A stretch of DNA of 38,499 nt from Psychrobacter sp. Pi2-52 (GTDB lineage: Bacteria > Pseudomonadota > Gammaproteobacteria > Pseudomonadales > Moraxellaceae), in the NCBI RefSeq assembly GCF_904846705.1, contig NZ_CAJHBS010000027.1, positions 1-38,499 on the forward strand, written 5' to 3'. Below the pieces are notes generated by a model, which made no database searches, had not been told where the DNA came from, and saw only the letters and a list, made by a program, of their open reading frames with translations. The translations under genes and the position numbers were made by a program. Within the stretch, counting starts at the first letter, position 1, and each line of letters begins with the position of its first letter. Positions 15,770 to 24,747 of this stretch are shown here, piece by piece.

Positions 15770-16564
15770 ATGATGACTAAAAAATCCCTTATCCAGTCTC
15801 CAGAAGCCATAGAAAAAATGCGTGTGGCCGGTAAACTCGCTAGTGATGTCCTTGTCATGCTCGACGAGCATGTCAAAGTTGGCGTCAGTACCGAAGCACT
15901 CAATCAAATCGCCCATGACTATATTGTTAATGTGCAACAGGCTATCCCTGCCCCACTTAACTATAATGGTTTTCCAAAATCTATCTGTACCTCAGTCAAC
16001 CATGTTGTCTGTCACGGTATCCCAACTGAAAGCAAGCTGCTAAAAGATGGTGATATTATCAATATCGACGTGACTGTCATTAAAGACGGTTACTATGGCG
16101 ATACCTCGAAAATGTGGATTGTCGGCAACGGCTCTATCATGGCACAGCGTATTTGCAAAGTGGCACAAGACGCCCTTTATGCAGGTATGAGCGTGGTCAA
16201 GAACGGTGCACGCCTAGGTGATGTTGGCGCTGCTATTCAGGCCGTTGTCGAGCCTGAGCGTTTTAGTATCGTTCGCGAGTTCTGTGGTCATGGTATCAGT
16301 GATGAATTCCACCACGAGCCACAAGTCATGCACTATGGCAAAAAGGGCACTGGCTTTGAGTTAAAAACAGGTATGACGTTTACCATCGAACCTATGATTA
16401 ACCAAGGCACGTGGCAAACTAAGATCTTGCCTGATGAGTGGACGGCGATTACTAAAGACCGTAAATTGTCTGCTCAATGGGAGCACACCATGGTCGTAAC
16501 AGATAATGGTTGTGAGGTATTTACTACTCGCCCCGAAGAAGATTTAAGTTTTTTGACGCAGTAG
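15770..16564 (+). CDS. map: Methionine aminopeptidase, type I
   Basis: A 264-residue cytoplasmic metalloenzyme that removes the initiator methionine from new proteins once it has been deformylated. All five metal ligands of the type I enzyme are present: Asp100 (NIDVTV), Asp111 (YGDTS), His174 (GHGI), Glu207 (TIEPM) and Glu238 (WEHTM). Their spacing is identical to the E. coli enzyme with an offset of three. The length is the normal one for the family. Two ATG codons stand in a row at the start, and the ribosome binding site is weak. It is followed by a strong terminator and then glnD. The map-glnD pair is conserved in gammaproteobacteria. An extended -10 promoter lies directly upstream. Confidence 0.97.
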   Translation: MMTKKSLIQSPEAIEKMRVAGKLASDVLVMLDEHVKVGVSTEALNQIAHDYIVNVQQAIPAPLNYNGFPKSICTSVNHVVCHGIPTESKLLKDGDIINIDVTVIKDGYYGDTSKMWIVGNGSIMAQRICKVAQDALYAGMSVVKNGARLGDVGAAIQAVVEPERFSIVREFCGHGISDEFHHEPQVMHYGKKGTGFELKTGMTFTIEPMINQGTWQTKILPDEWTAITKDRKLSAQWEHTMVVTDNGCEVFTTRPEEDLSFLTQ

Positions 16565-16572
16565 TACAATCA

Positions 16573-16598
16573 AAGATCGCTTAGGCGGTCTTTTTTTT
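16573..16598 (+). terminator. Intrinsic terminator after map
   Basis: AAGATCGC pairs with GCGGTCTT around a TTAG loop and is followed by six T. One pair works only as a U-G wobble in plus-strand RNA, which agrees with termination of map. Confidence 0.92.
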
Positions 16599-16803
16599 GG
16601 TCTTTAATTAGGGCATATTGAGTATTGTGCTTATAGGCGCTTTGTCTTTATACTCAGATGACCTGATAACTTCTATTGATATATTTATCAGCACTTTTAT
16701 TGATAATTCCTATTCGTGACTTTTATTAGCCATCAGCACATTAGATGCCTAATAGCGCTCAGCTCAAACGTTCTATTTCTAAACTCTTAACTGGATAACA
16801 CTC

Positions 16804-19560
16804 ATGTTTAATTGTGATATCGCCTCTGTTGATTTGACGCCTTTACCGATACTACCAAGTGAGGTGGCGACAGACTCATCCCCATTGTCAGCCAAAAATG
16901 TGACAGACAAGAATCTACTTGGCATTCCTGAATGGTTGGCCCAGATCAACGACGATATCAGTCGCTCACTAGAACGCGGCACCAATATTCGCCAACTGGT
17001 TGCAGCACGCGCTTGCGCTATCGACAGCCTATTGATTGCATTATTCAAATGGTTTGAGTTAGATAAGACTGATTTGGCGTTTTTTGCGACTGGTGGCTAC
17101 GGGCGCGGTGAGCTATCGCTCTACTCAGACATTGATATTTTGCTTCTGTCTCCTGGTGAAATAGGTGCTGATGCTAGTAGTAAAATTGACAAACTGGTCG
17201 CTCTACTATGGGATATAGGACTAGAGCCTGCACTTTCTGTACGTAGTGTCAATGATGCGCTAGAGGCTGCGCTTGACCATACGATTGCCAGTGCTCAGCT
17301 AGAGGCTCGACTCCTAATCGGAAACGAAACATTGCAAGACATGCCTGCTCAAATCGTCAACAAACAGTGGTCTCCGCGCGCCTTTTTTGATGTAAAAATG
17401 GAAGAATCCAAAGCGCGTTATTTGCAGCACAATGCTACCGAGTACAACCTTGAGCCCAATATCAAAACAGCACCAGGCGGACTACGTGATATCCATATCA
17501 TCGGCTGGGTCACTAAGCGTTATTTTCGCGTGAGCAAGCTATATGATTTGGTACAACAGAACTTTTTGACCGAAAAAGAGTTTGATGAGTTGAGCTTTGC
17601 CGAAGGGTATTTATGGCAAATTCGACATTATTTACATGTACTGACGGGCCGTAATGAAAACAAGCTGTTGTTTGATTATCAGCGTGAGATCGCTCAGCTA
17701 ATGGGCTACGAGACCCAACCCGATGACCAACCTAATGCTGCGGTCGAACGGTTTATGCGCGACTACTATCGCTGTGCGATGCAAATATCAACACTGTCTG
17801 AGATGCTGACCAATCATTATTATGAAACGATCATAGAGCCGCAGCTGCCTGACGATGAGCGGCCAAAAAAACAGCCTATAAATGCACGGTTCAACCGTAT
17901 TGGCAACCAGATTGCCATTGCGCATCATCGAGTGTTTGCACAGCACCCAGAGTCTATCTTAGAGATGTTTTTATTGATGGGTCAGCATGGCATCGATAAA
18001 GTTCGCACCCATACCCTGCGCGCACTCAAAATTGCCGCACGCGGCATCGATCAGATATATAGAGACAACCCTACTCACAAAGCGTTGTTTTTATCGAATC
18101 TAAAAGAACAGAATTACCTGTTTCATCGTCTACGTACCATGAATCGCTATGGAGTATTGGGTAACTATATTCCCGCTTTTGCGCAAGTCACTGGCCTCAT
18201 GCAATATGACTTGTTCCATCGTTATACAGTAGATGCGCATACCTTATTTTTGATTAGAATTTTGCATCGATTTACAGATCCGGCCTTTCAAGAAGATTTT
18301 CCGCTGGTCAGCTCTATCTTTCAGCGTATCGAGCGTAAAGAGATTTTGGTGCTGGCAGCGATGTTCCACGATATCGCTAAAGGCCGTGGCGGCGATCATA
18401 GTGAGCTTGGTCAAACAGAATCGATTGAGTTTTGCTTATCGCATGGTATGAGCTTGGCTGATGCAAACTTGGTTGGTTGGCTCACGCGCTATCACCTTCT
18501 TATGTCGATTACTGCACAGAAAAAAGACATCTCAGACCCTGAGGTGGTGACTATTTTCTCTGATCTCATCGGTAATGTGACTCATCTAAACCATCTGTAT
18601 GTACTGACGGTGGCTGATATGAATGCGACCAACCCACAGCTATGGAACAGCTGGCGGGCGACCCTCATGAAACAGCTGTACTCACAAACTCGGCGCATCT
18701 TGCGCGCTGATATCGATGCGCCCACCAATCGTCAAGATATGATTAGTGCCACACGCAAGCAAGCGTTGACGATGCTAGATAATGTCAATAACCAGCATAT
18801 GAACCGCGATGAAGTATTGCGTCTATGGGATGACTTGGGCGATGAGTATTTCTTGCGAGAGATTGCAGAAGATATTTTATGGCATACCGAAGCTATTTTG
18901 AATCACCCACCGATTGGATTGGCTTCTAATGCTGATAGTCCACCATTGGTCGTTTTGCGTGAGCATCGCGAATTGGCGCTTGATGCGGTACAGGTCTTTG
19001 TTTATACCCAAGATCAGATGAACCTATTTGCTGTTACTATGGCAGTGTTTGATCAGATGAATCTTGATGTTTTAGATGCACGTATTATCACAGCGACCCG
19101 TGACTTTGCTTTGGATTCTTATGTATTGCTAGATCCTAGTGGCACATTACTGGTCGATGAAGAAAGTCAACAAGAGCTAAAACAACGCTTAATCGACTCG
19201 TTCAAAGACCCTACCGTGCTTAAACTGACGAACAAGCGTATGCCGCGTCAGTTAAAACACTTTGAAGTAAAAACGGTGATTAACTTCGAATTCAATGAAG
19301 CGTCAGACCAACACATCATGAGCTTAGAAACGCTTGACCAGCCAGGGTTATTGGCGCGAGTTGGGCAAGTATTTTTGCAAGAGCAAATCGAAGTACATGC
19401 TGCGCGTATTACTACTCTAGGTGAGCGTGCTGAGGATATGTTTTATATCAGTGATCAAAACGATAAGCCACTCTCACCTGATAGACTTGAAGCATTAAAG
19501 GCAGCTCTGTTAGCCAGTCTTACCGTTCAGAAAGAGCATAATAGCGTAATATATTTTTGA
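16804..19560 (+). CDS. glnD: Bifunctional PII uridylyltransferase / uridylyl-removing enzyme
   Basis: A 918-residue cytoplasmic nitrogen sensor. It uridylylates PII proteins when glutamine is low and removes UMP when glutamine is high, thereby controlling glutamine synthetase and NtrBC. Domains in order: nucleotidyltransferase (about 90-240) with GGYGRGELSLYSDIDILL, catalytic Asp109 and Asp111; a helical region with NIKTAPGGLRDIH; an HD hydrolase domain with FHDIAKGRGGDHSELG (His522-Asp523); and two C-terminal glutamine-binding ACT domains (about 720-800 and 835-915). The length matches the family (about 890-900 residues in E. coli) with a slightly longer N-terminus. The ATG is preceded by GGAT at moderate distance. 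It sits downstream of map and upstream of dapC, as in Pseudomonas. Confidence 0.97.
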   Translation: MFNCDIASVDLTPLPILPSEVATDSSPLSAKNVTDKNLLGIPEWLAQINDDISRSLERGTNIRQLVAARACAIDSLLIALFKWFELDKTDLAFFATGGYGRGELSLYSDIDILLLSPGEIGADASSKIDKLVALLWDIGLEPALSVRSVNDALEAALDHTIASAQLEARLLIGNETLQDMPAQIVNKQWSPRAFFDVKMEESKARYLQHNATEYNLEPNIKTAPGGLRDIHIIGWVTKRYFRVSKLYDLVQQNFLTEKEFDELSFAEGYLWQIRHYLHVLTGRNENKLLFDYQREIAQLMGYETQPDDQPNAAVERFMRDYYRCAMQISTLSEMLTNHYYETIIEPQLPDDERPKKQPINARFNRIGNQIAIAHHRVFAQHPESILEMFLLMGQHGIDKVRTHTLRALKIAARGIDQIYRDNPTHKALFLSNLKEQNYLFHRLRTMNRYGVLGNYIPAFAQVTGLMQYDLFHRYTVDAHTLFLIRILHRFTDPAFQEDFPLVSSIFQRIERKEILVLAAMFHDIAKGRGGDHSELGQTESIEFCLSHGMSLADANLVGWLTRYHLLMSITAQKKDISDPEVVTIFSDLIGNVTHLNHLYVLTVADMNATNPQLWNSWRATLMKQLYSQTRRILRADIDAPTNRQDMISATRKQALTMLDNVNNQHMNRDEVLRLWDDLGDEYFLREIAEDILWHTEAILNHPPIGLASNADSPPLVVLREHRELALDAVQVFVYTQDQMNLFAVTMAVFDQMNLDVLDARIITATRDFALDSYVLLDPSGTLLVDEESQQELKQRLIDSFKDPTVLKLTNKRMPRQLKHFEVKTVINFEFNEASDQHIMSLETLDQPGLLARVGQVFLQEQIEVHAARITTLGERAEDMFYISDQNDKPLSPDRLEALKAALLASLTVQKEHNSVIYF

Positions 19561-19628
19561 TACGGCTAGATAGTTTTGGTTAGCCATTATTTTGAATATT
19601 AACTAGCAAAAGTAGTCTGATAGTCATC

Positions 19629-19658
19629 ATAGAAGTACGTTTTATAACGTACTTCTAT
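19629..19658. terminator. Perfect hairpin between glnD and the convergent membrane-protein gene
   Basis: ATAGAAGTACGTT (19629-19641) and its exact complement (19646-19658) surround a four-base loop. The stop codon of the minus-strand gene falls in the loop and its last four sense codons are in the stem. There is no long T run on either side. It probably acts as a bidirectional terminator or 3'-end stabiliser for the two convergent genes. Confidence 0.6.
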
Positions 19659-20313
19659 AAGTTATCTCGCTGGCATGTTCGTTCAGTTCATCGTCAGCAA
19701 GCTCTGGCGGCAAAACACCTACTTCAGGTGGCTGTTGCTCCATGATTAAACGTCCAGCATCGACTTCTTTTTGTAGCAGACATTGCAAACTTGCTAGGTG
19801 AAACTGTCCATCTAGATAATCGTCTAAGGCTTCTAAAGAAATAGGCGACTTAGCATGTACATCAGGATATAGGCTATCCTCCGCCAAAATAATCATCTCA
19901 TTGAGCGCTTCTTCGCGTATCAGCTCGTCATTGTCTATTTTGCGCTGCAGTTTATTTGCCAACTGACCTTTAGCAGCAAGTGTACTGACAAAAAATAGGG
20001 TCTGTAACACAAACAAAGAAACGTATTGCCATAGCGGTAATGAGATACCAAATATATTATTGAGCAGCATCAAAGCCATTGCCACTACCACGTAGCCGAC
20101 CAATTGCCATAACAGCCACATAATGAGGCTGTTTTCGCCATACCAAAACATTTTCTTTTCTTGACGCTCGATCAGTTGCTGGCGCGCTTGCCACCAGCTC
20201 TGTTCGCGCTCTTTGAGCAGTTTATACAGGTTAGAGCGCTGCAAACTGTTATCAAGTTTTTCATTATTGATATCTTTAGCGATGAGATCATCATTATTTA
20301 GCACACTAGACAT
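19642..20313 (-). CDS. Hypothetical protein with two membrane segments
   Basis: A 223-residue protein I do not recognise. The N-terminal 55 residues are hydrophilic and helical (QRSNLYKLLKEREQSWWQAR). Two membrane segments follow at about 62-84 and 93-113. A soluble region after them is rich in Glu, Asp and Leu, with SPISLEALDDYLDGQFHLA and an acidic tail (PPEVGVLPPELADDELNE). Both ends are probably cytoplasmic. It is transcribed against its neighbours and interrupts the usual glnD-dapC adjacency. Base composition and codon use look native, and the convergent hairpin at its end is shared with glnD. It is probably a lineage-specific protein. Confidence 0.75.
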   Translation of the reverse strand: MSSVLNNDDLIAKDINNEKLDNSLQRSNLYKLLKEREQSWWQARQQLIERQEKKMFWYGENSLIMWLLWQLVGYVVVAMALMLLNNIFGISLPLWQYVSLFVLQTLFFVSTLAAKGQLANKLQRKIDNDELIREEALNEMIILAEDSLYPDVHAKSPISLEALDDYLDGQFHLASLQCLLQKEVDAGRLIMEQQPPEVGVLPPELADDELNEHASEITYRSTL

Positions 20314-20574
20314 ATCAAACTATCCTTAAAACGATCTACCACGTTTGTGATGTAGTCATTTTTTGTATTGTTATAGGTTATAAATTATGAAATGTTTAAA
20401 AGACTTTTGAGCGACTACCTATTAGGTAGTCATACAATGAATAGCTTACGCCTGGTAAATACCTACTCACAATATAAGAAGAAAAGGACAAAAAATTAGA
20501 GAAGTGCTACACTGCTCTAATGTAAATTTTCTTTATAACTTTATTATTAATTGTCTATTATAGTTATCACACTT

Positions 20575-21804
20575 ATGAATCACAACTTAAAGCATCTACA
20601 TCCTTATCCATTCGCAAAGATGGCAACATTACTTGCCGATAGCAAGCCTGCCAACGGTTACAGTGAAATAAAGCTCGGTATTGGTGAGCCAAAACACGAA
20701 CCCCCTGCATTTGTGCTGGACGTCCTACGCGAAAACTTGGACAAAATAAGTCGTTATCCAACTACAAACGGTATGTTTGAGCTGCGCCAAACCATCGCCC
20801 ACTGGTTAGAGAAGCGGTTTTTTCTAAATCACGTCGATGCCAATACTCAAGTATTACCCGTGATGGGTACGCGTGAAGCGATTTTTAGCTTTGTACAAGC
20901 GGTCGTTGATCATGATGTATCTGACAAAGATAGCAATTCTTTAGCATCTAATACATCGCCTACGGTTGTCATGCCCAACCCGTTTTATCAGATATATGAA
21001 GGCGCGGCGATACTGGCACAGGCAACGCCTTACTTTGTTCCTTGTACATTAGATAATGACTACAAAGGTGACTATCGCGCGGTGCCAAAAGACGTCTGGA
21101 CACGTACGCAGCTATTGTTTGTCTGTAGTCCAAACAATCCAACAGGCTCCGTCATGACAATGGATGACTGGGAATACCTCATTCGTCTTTCAGATCAGTA
21201 CGGTTTTATTATTGCCAGTGACGAGTGTTATAGCGAACTGTATTTTGATACAGCACCGATTGGATTGCTGCAAGCTTGTGCAGCCCTTGGTCGCCGCGAC
21301 TTCAAAAACTGTATCGTGTTCCACTCTCTATCCAAACGTTCGAACTTACCGGGTTTACGCTCTGGGTTTGTGGCTGGTGATGCCAAAATTTTGCAGGCTT
21401 ATTTGCAATATCGTACTTACCAAGGTTGTGCGATGCCGATACCTCATCAGCTCGCCTCTATCGCTGCGTGGCAAGACGAAAAACACGTCGCTCATAATCG
21501 AGCGCTATATCAAGAAAAGTTTGCCCTATGGATGTCTGAGCTTGGGGAATTGCTAGAGTTACGCATGCCTGATGCTGGGTTTTACTTCTGGGTCAAAGTG
21601 CCTGAGCAATTCGGCGGTGACGATGAAATCTTTGTCAAAGCGCTGTATGAGCAAGCCAATATTCATGCATTGGCAGGGCGCTATTTGTCACGTGAAGTTG
21701 ATGGTCATAATCCTGGACAAGGTTATGTGCGTATCGCTCTGGTCGCCAGTGTCGATGAGAGCCGAGAAGCAATCAGTCGTATCCGCAAATTATTAGGTGC
21801 TTAA
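20575..21804 (+). CDS. dapC: Succinyldiaminopimelate transaminase (PLP aminotransferase, class I/II)
   Basis: A 409-residue PLP enzyme that would convert N-succinyl-2-amino-6-oxopimelate to N-succinyl-L,L-diaminopimelate with glutamate, in the lysine and peptidoglycan pathway. ATG at 20575 is chosen because MNHNLKHLHPYPFAKMATLL matches the DapC N-terminus; a TTG 24 bases earlier is also in frame. Visible features are IKLGIGEPKHEPP, the SPNNPTGSV loop, DECYSEL, the PLP lysine in SLSKRSN (about Lys254) and the C-terminal YVRIALVA with its substrate-carboxylate arginine. There is no good ribosome binding site before the ATG. The specific DapC call rests on the N-terminal pattern and on its position after glnD, as in Pseudomonas; other aminotransferases of this fold are similar. 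Confidence 0.88.
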   Translation: MNHNLKHLHPYPFAKMATLLADSKPANGYSEIKLGIGEPKHEPPAFVLDVLRENLDKISRYPTTNGMFELRQTIAHWLEKRFFLNHVDANTQVLPVMGTREAIFSFVQAVVDHDVSDKDSNSLASNTSPTVVMPNPFYQIYEGAAILAQATPYFVPCTLDNDYKGDYRAVPKDVWTRTQLLFVCSPNNPTGSVMTMDDWEYLIRLSDQYGFIIASDECYSELYFDTAPIGLLQACAALGRRDFKNCIVFHSLSKRSNLPGLRSGFVAGDAKILQAYLQYRTYQGCAMPIPHQLASIAAWQDEKHVAHNRALYQEKFALWMSELGELLELRMPDAGFYFWVKVPEQFGGDDEIFVKALYEQANIHALAGRYLSREVDGHNPGQGYVRIALVASVDESREAISRIRKLLGA

Positions 21805-21851
21805 AGCTAATTAGAAAAATCTAATGTAGCTGGAATAAATGTCGCAGTAGC

Positions 21852-21900
21852 AAAAAGCCTCCAATAACCACAATATAAATAGGGTTATTGGAGGCTTTTT
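21852..21900. terminator. Strong terminator after dapC
   Basis: A perfect 18-base-pair stem (AAAAAGCCTCCAATAACC and its complement) with a 13-base loop. It ends in five T on the plus strand and reads equally well on minus. It separates dapC from the downstream CBS/DUF294 gene. Confidence 0.93.
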
Positions 21901-21957
21901 GTTTTATTAATGCTATAGTAAAGTCTCTGCCGAAAATATGCCATCAAGGATGATGCC

Positions 21958-23907
21958 ATGCCCCATCTTGATTTTAGCCAACCGCCCTTCGACGTATTGA
22001 GCTTAGCCGAGCGTCAAAGCATTAGAAAAAACACCCAGATACGCTACCTTGCCAAAAATGAAAGCTTGCCTGCAGAGGAACTGCAATGTCTGTATGTGGT
22101 CATCAAAGGGCAAATCGAGCAATCACTAGATGGTGAGTTTGTCGCGTCCTATGTAGGTAGCAATCACGCTGACGGTCTGAATAATAATGATTGGTTTGAT
22201 AGTCGCCGCCTACCTGAGTCACTTACCAAAGATAATAAGCTAGATCCTGAAAGTACGTCTATACAGCCTTATCAATTCCGCGCCAATGAAGACACTTTAC
22301 TGCTCCAAGTCGCTGGCACTGCTATCGATAAAATCAGCGCGCAAAATCACTTGGTACGGCAAATGCTATCAGACAAACTGCCCGAACGATTAAAAGCATT
22401 GCGCCAACGACGTCATAATAAAACGCTAGATCCTGCCAGCTATACCAACCAACAAGAAGTACAGCAAATCATGCTGCAGCCAGTGATAGATGTTCACCTG
22501 TTACCAGTACATATCGTCGATGCCAATGATAGCTTGTACGAAGCGGCCCGCATCATGACCAAAGCTGGATTAAAACATGTACTGGTCAGACCGTTACATG
22601 GCTTAAGTGGCTCACAAACAGCGCAACATGAGACAAGATTACTTTTAGGGATTTTGACCGATACTGATATCTGCCGCGCGGTGAGTGACAGACAAGATCC
22701 AGCTATCACCCCTTGCCAGCGCTATGCAAATTTTAATCTGCGTACGATCAAAGCCAGTGATGAGATTGGCGATGCGCTGCTGACCATGACTCGCTACCGG
22801 ATTCATAGACTACCAGTCATTGATAAGAGTGGCGATGTCGTTGGTGTGCTTGGGCAAAGCGATATGCTCGCTCACATTGGTCATCACTCACAGCTCATTA
22901 GTATTCAAATCGAACAGGCGCAGGACTTATCAAGCCTAGATACCGCTGTTGAGCTGATCGGCCGCTATATTCGAGCACAGCATCACAATGGTGTCAAAAT
23001 CGGCAATATCAGTCGTATGGTACAGACGCTAAATGCGCAGGTATTTACCAAGCTATGGCAGCTAATCGTACCTGATGAAGTGATGGCCAATACCTGCCTT
23101 ATCGTTATGGGTTCAGAAGGGCGCGGTGAGCAAATCATGCGTACCGATCAAGACAATGCGCTCATCATTCGTGATGGCTATAGACACTCTGATTTGGCAC
23201 AGTTTTCTGATACTTTTAATACCCATTTAGCAACGCTTGGCTACCCACTGTGTGATGGCAATATTATGATGACCAATCCTATGTGGCGACAACCGCTCAA
23301 GCAATTCACTGCACAAATTAACCTATGGTTTAGTAACTCCGACCCAATGCATGGTATTTACTTGTCTGCGATACTAGATGGTGAATACGTCTGCGGCGAT
23401 GAGTCACTGCTTACTCAAGTACGTCAGCATTTAAAGCTTGCTCATCAACAAGCAGACCCTATGTTTGTCAGGCAGTTTGCACGGGCAGCGCTACAGTTTG
23501 GCGATGTTAATCAATGGTGGCAAAAGTTTGTACCTTTACTAGGCGGCAAATCAGCATCATCTGATATTGACCTAAAAAAAGCCGGTATCTTTCCATTGGT
23601 TCATGGTATCCGTACCTTAGCATTAGAAAACAATGTGCTCGATGTGCCTAGTACCAAGGCGCGTTTAAAGGGCTTGGTACAGGTTGATGCTATGACCCAA
23701 GAACGCGCTGATACTCTACTAGAAGCGCTAGAGTTTTTTATGGCGCAGCGCTTATCTGTGGCGCTCTCAACCGACGATAAGCATGCACGGCAAGTAGATC
23801 CAACGACTTTGACTGCGCTTGAACGTGACCTACTCAAAGAGTGTCTGGCCGTGGTCAAAAGTTTTAAGAATCAATTGCGTCAACACTATCAACTAGAAAT
23901 CGCATAA
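21958..23907 (+). CDS. CBS-domain / DUF294 nucleotidyltransferase-like signalling protein
   Basis: A 649-residue cytoplasmic protein with four parts. Residues about 10-150 look like a cyclic-nucleotide-binding-type beta domain. Two CBS domains follow (about 180-315; DTDICRAVSDR and HRLPVIDKSGDVVGVLGQSD mark them). Then comes the DUF294 nucleotidyltransferase-like domain (about 345-490) with VMGSEGRGEQIMRTDQDNAL, which has the GSxGRxE and TDxD pattern of the Pol-beta-type fold. The last part is a helical DUF294 C-terminal domain (about 515-645). CBS pairs usually bind adenine nucleotides; the target of the transferase domain is unknown. It is encoded 83 bases before a DEDDh exonuclease. This pair recurs in other gammaproteobacteria, to my recollection, so a functional link is likely. 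Confidence 0.88.
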   Translation: MPHLDFSQPPFDVLSLAERQSIRKNTQIRYLAKNESLPAEELQCLYVVIKGQIEQSLDGEFVASYVGSNHADGLNNNDWFDSRRLPESLTKDNKLDPESTSIQPYQFRANEDTLLLQVAGTAIDKISAQNHLVRQMLSDKLPERLKALRQRRHNKTLDPASYTNQQEVQQIMLQPVIDVHLLPVHIVDANDSLYEAARIMTKAGLKHVLVRPLHGLSGSQTAQHETRLLLGILTDTDICRAVSDRQDPAITPCQRYANFNLRTIKASDEIGDALLTMTRYRIHRLPVIDKSGDVVGVLGQSDMLAHIGHHSQLISIQIEQAQDLSSLDTAVELIGRYIRAQHHNGVKIGNISRMVQTLNAQVFTKLWQLIVPDEVMANTCLIVMGSEGRGEQIMRTDQDNALIIRDGYRHSDLAQFSDTFNTHLATLGYPLCDGNIMMTNPMWRQPLKQFTAQINLWFSNSDPMHGIYLSAILDGEYVCGDESLLTQVRQHLKLAHQQADPMFVRQFARAALQFGDVNQWWQKFVPLLGGKSASSDIDLKKAGIFPLVHGIRTLALENNVLDVPSTKARLKGLVQVDAMTQERADTLLEALEFFMAQRLSVALSTDDKHARQVDPTTLTALERDLLKECLAVVKSFKNQLRQHYQLEIA

Positions 23908-23990
23908 ATGTGGCAGTCTTAGTACAGAGACTCCATAAATAGAGAGATTTTTATAAATACAAAAATAACATAGATGGATGAGCAACCAAT

Positions 23991-24596
23991 ATGAGCTGGT
24001 TACAGCAGTTATCTTGCGCTTGGCAAAAGACGCAATTACAGCGTCCAGAGCTGGCCTCAATGTTTACGACACCTTCGGCTGAGCAGTGGGTGGCGATTGA
24101 TTGCGAGATGACAGGGCTGAACCCCAAGAAGCATCACCTGCTGTCTGTGGCAGTGATACATATTAATGGCAATACCATCGACACAGGTAATGGCATGCAT
24201 TTGGTTTGCAGACCTCCTGTGATGCCAGACCGCGACACTATTGTCATTCATGGCTTGCGTACCGCCGATGTTGAACATGGCATGAATTACGATGATATGT
24301 TGGCACTGCTGCTACCATTCATAGGTAATCGACCAATCGTTGGATTCTGCACACAGCTAGACATGGCTTTTTTGAATCCTTTGGTCAAACGCTATATAGG
24401 AACCTCGCTACCAAACGAAGTCATAGATTTGCGGCACCTGTACAGTCGGCGTATCAGCGGACATACACAAGGGCTTTCTGGACAAGCTCAACATCTGAAT
24501 CGTATTCTAGCCCATTACAACATTCCTGAACTGGGCGCGCATGATGCTTATAACGATGCTGTCATGACGGCGATGGCTTTTCTACATGTGCGTTAG
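23991..24596 (+). CDS. DEDDh 3'-5' exonuclease (DNA polymerase III epsilon-like)
   Basis: A 201-residue nuclease of the DnaQ superfamily. The motifs are complete: Asp37 and Glu39 in VAIDCEMTGLNP (Exo I), Asp124 in GFCTQLDMAFLN (Exo II), and His184 with Asp189 in GAHDAYNDAVMTA (Exo III, DEDDh type). It lacks the C-terminal polymerase-binding tail expected of a true epsilon subunit, and the first 30 residues are a separate helical segment. It is therefore a stand-alone exonuclease acting on DNA or RNA, substrate unknown. It follows the CBS/DUF294 gene on the same strand with an 83-base gap, which suggests a common transcript. Confidence 0.9.
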   Translation: MSWLQQLSCAWQKTQLQRPELASMFTTPSAEQWVAIDCEMTGLNPKKHHLLSVAVIHINGNTIDTGNGMHLVCRPPVMPDRDTIVIHGLRTADVEHGMNYDDMLALLLPFIGNRPIVGFCTQLDMAFLNPLVKRYIGTSLPNEVIDLRHLYSRRISGHTQGLSGQAQHLNRILAHYNIPELGAHDAYNDAVMTAMAFLHVR

Positions 24597-24747
24597 CAGT
24601 AAAGCATGCTCTCAGTTCAATCTGTAGTTAGAGTTAGTTACATAAATAAGGGCGTCGTTATTGCTAAAATTGTACTGCTGACATCGTGTGCGGAAACAGC
24701 AACTCATGTTACCATAGGCTGTTTTTGCCACCTGATGAAAGATGCTC

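Noticed and set aside
20551..20574. TTG start for dapC
   Set aside because: The extra eight residues are hydrophobic and not part of the family N-terminus; the ATG at 20575 aligns with DapC.
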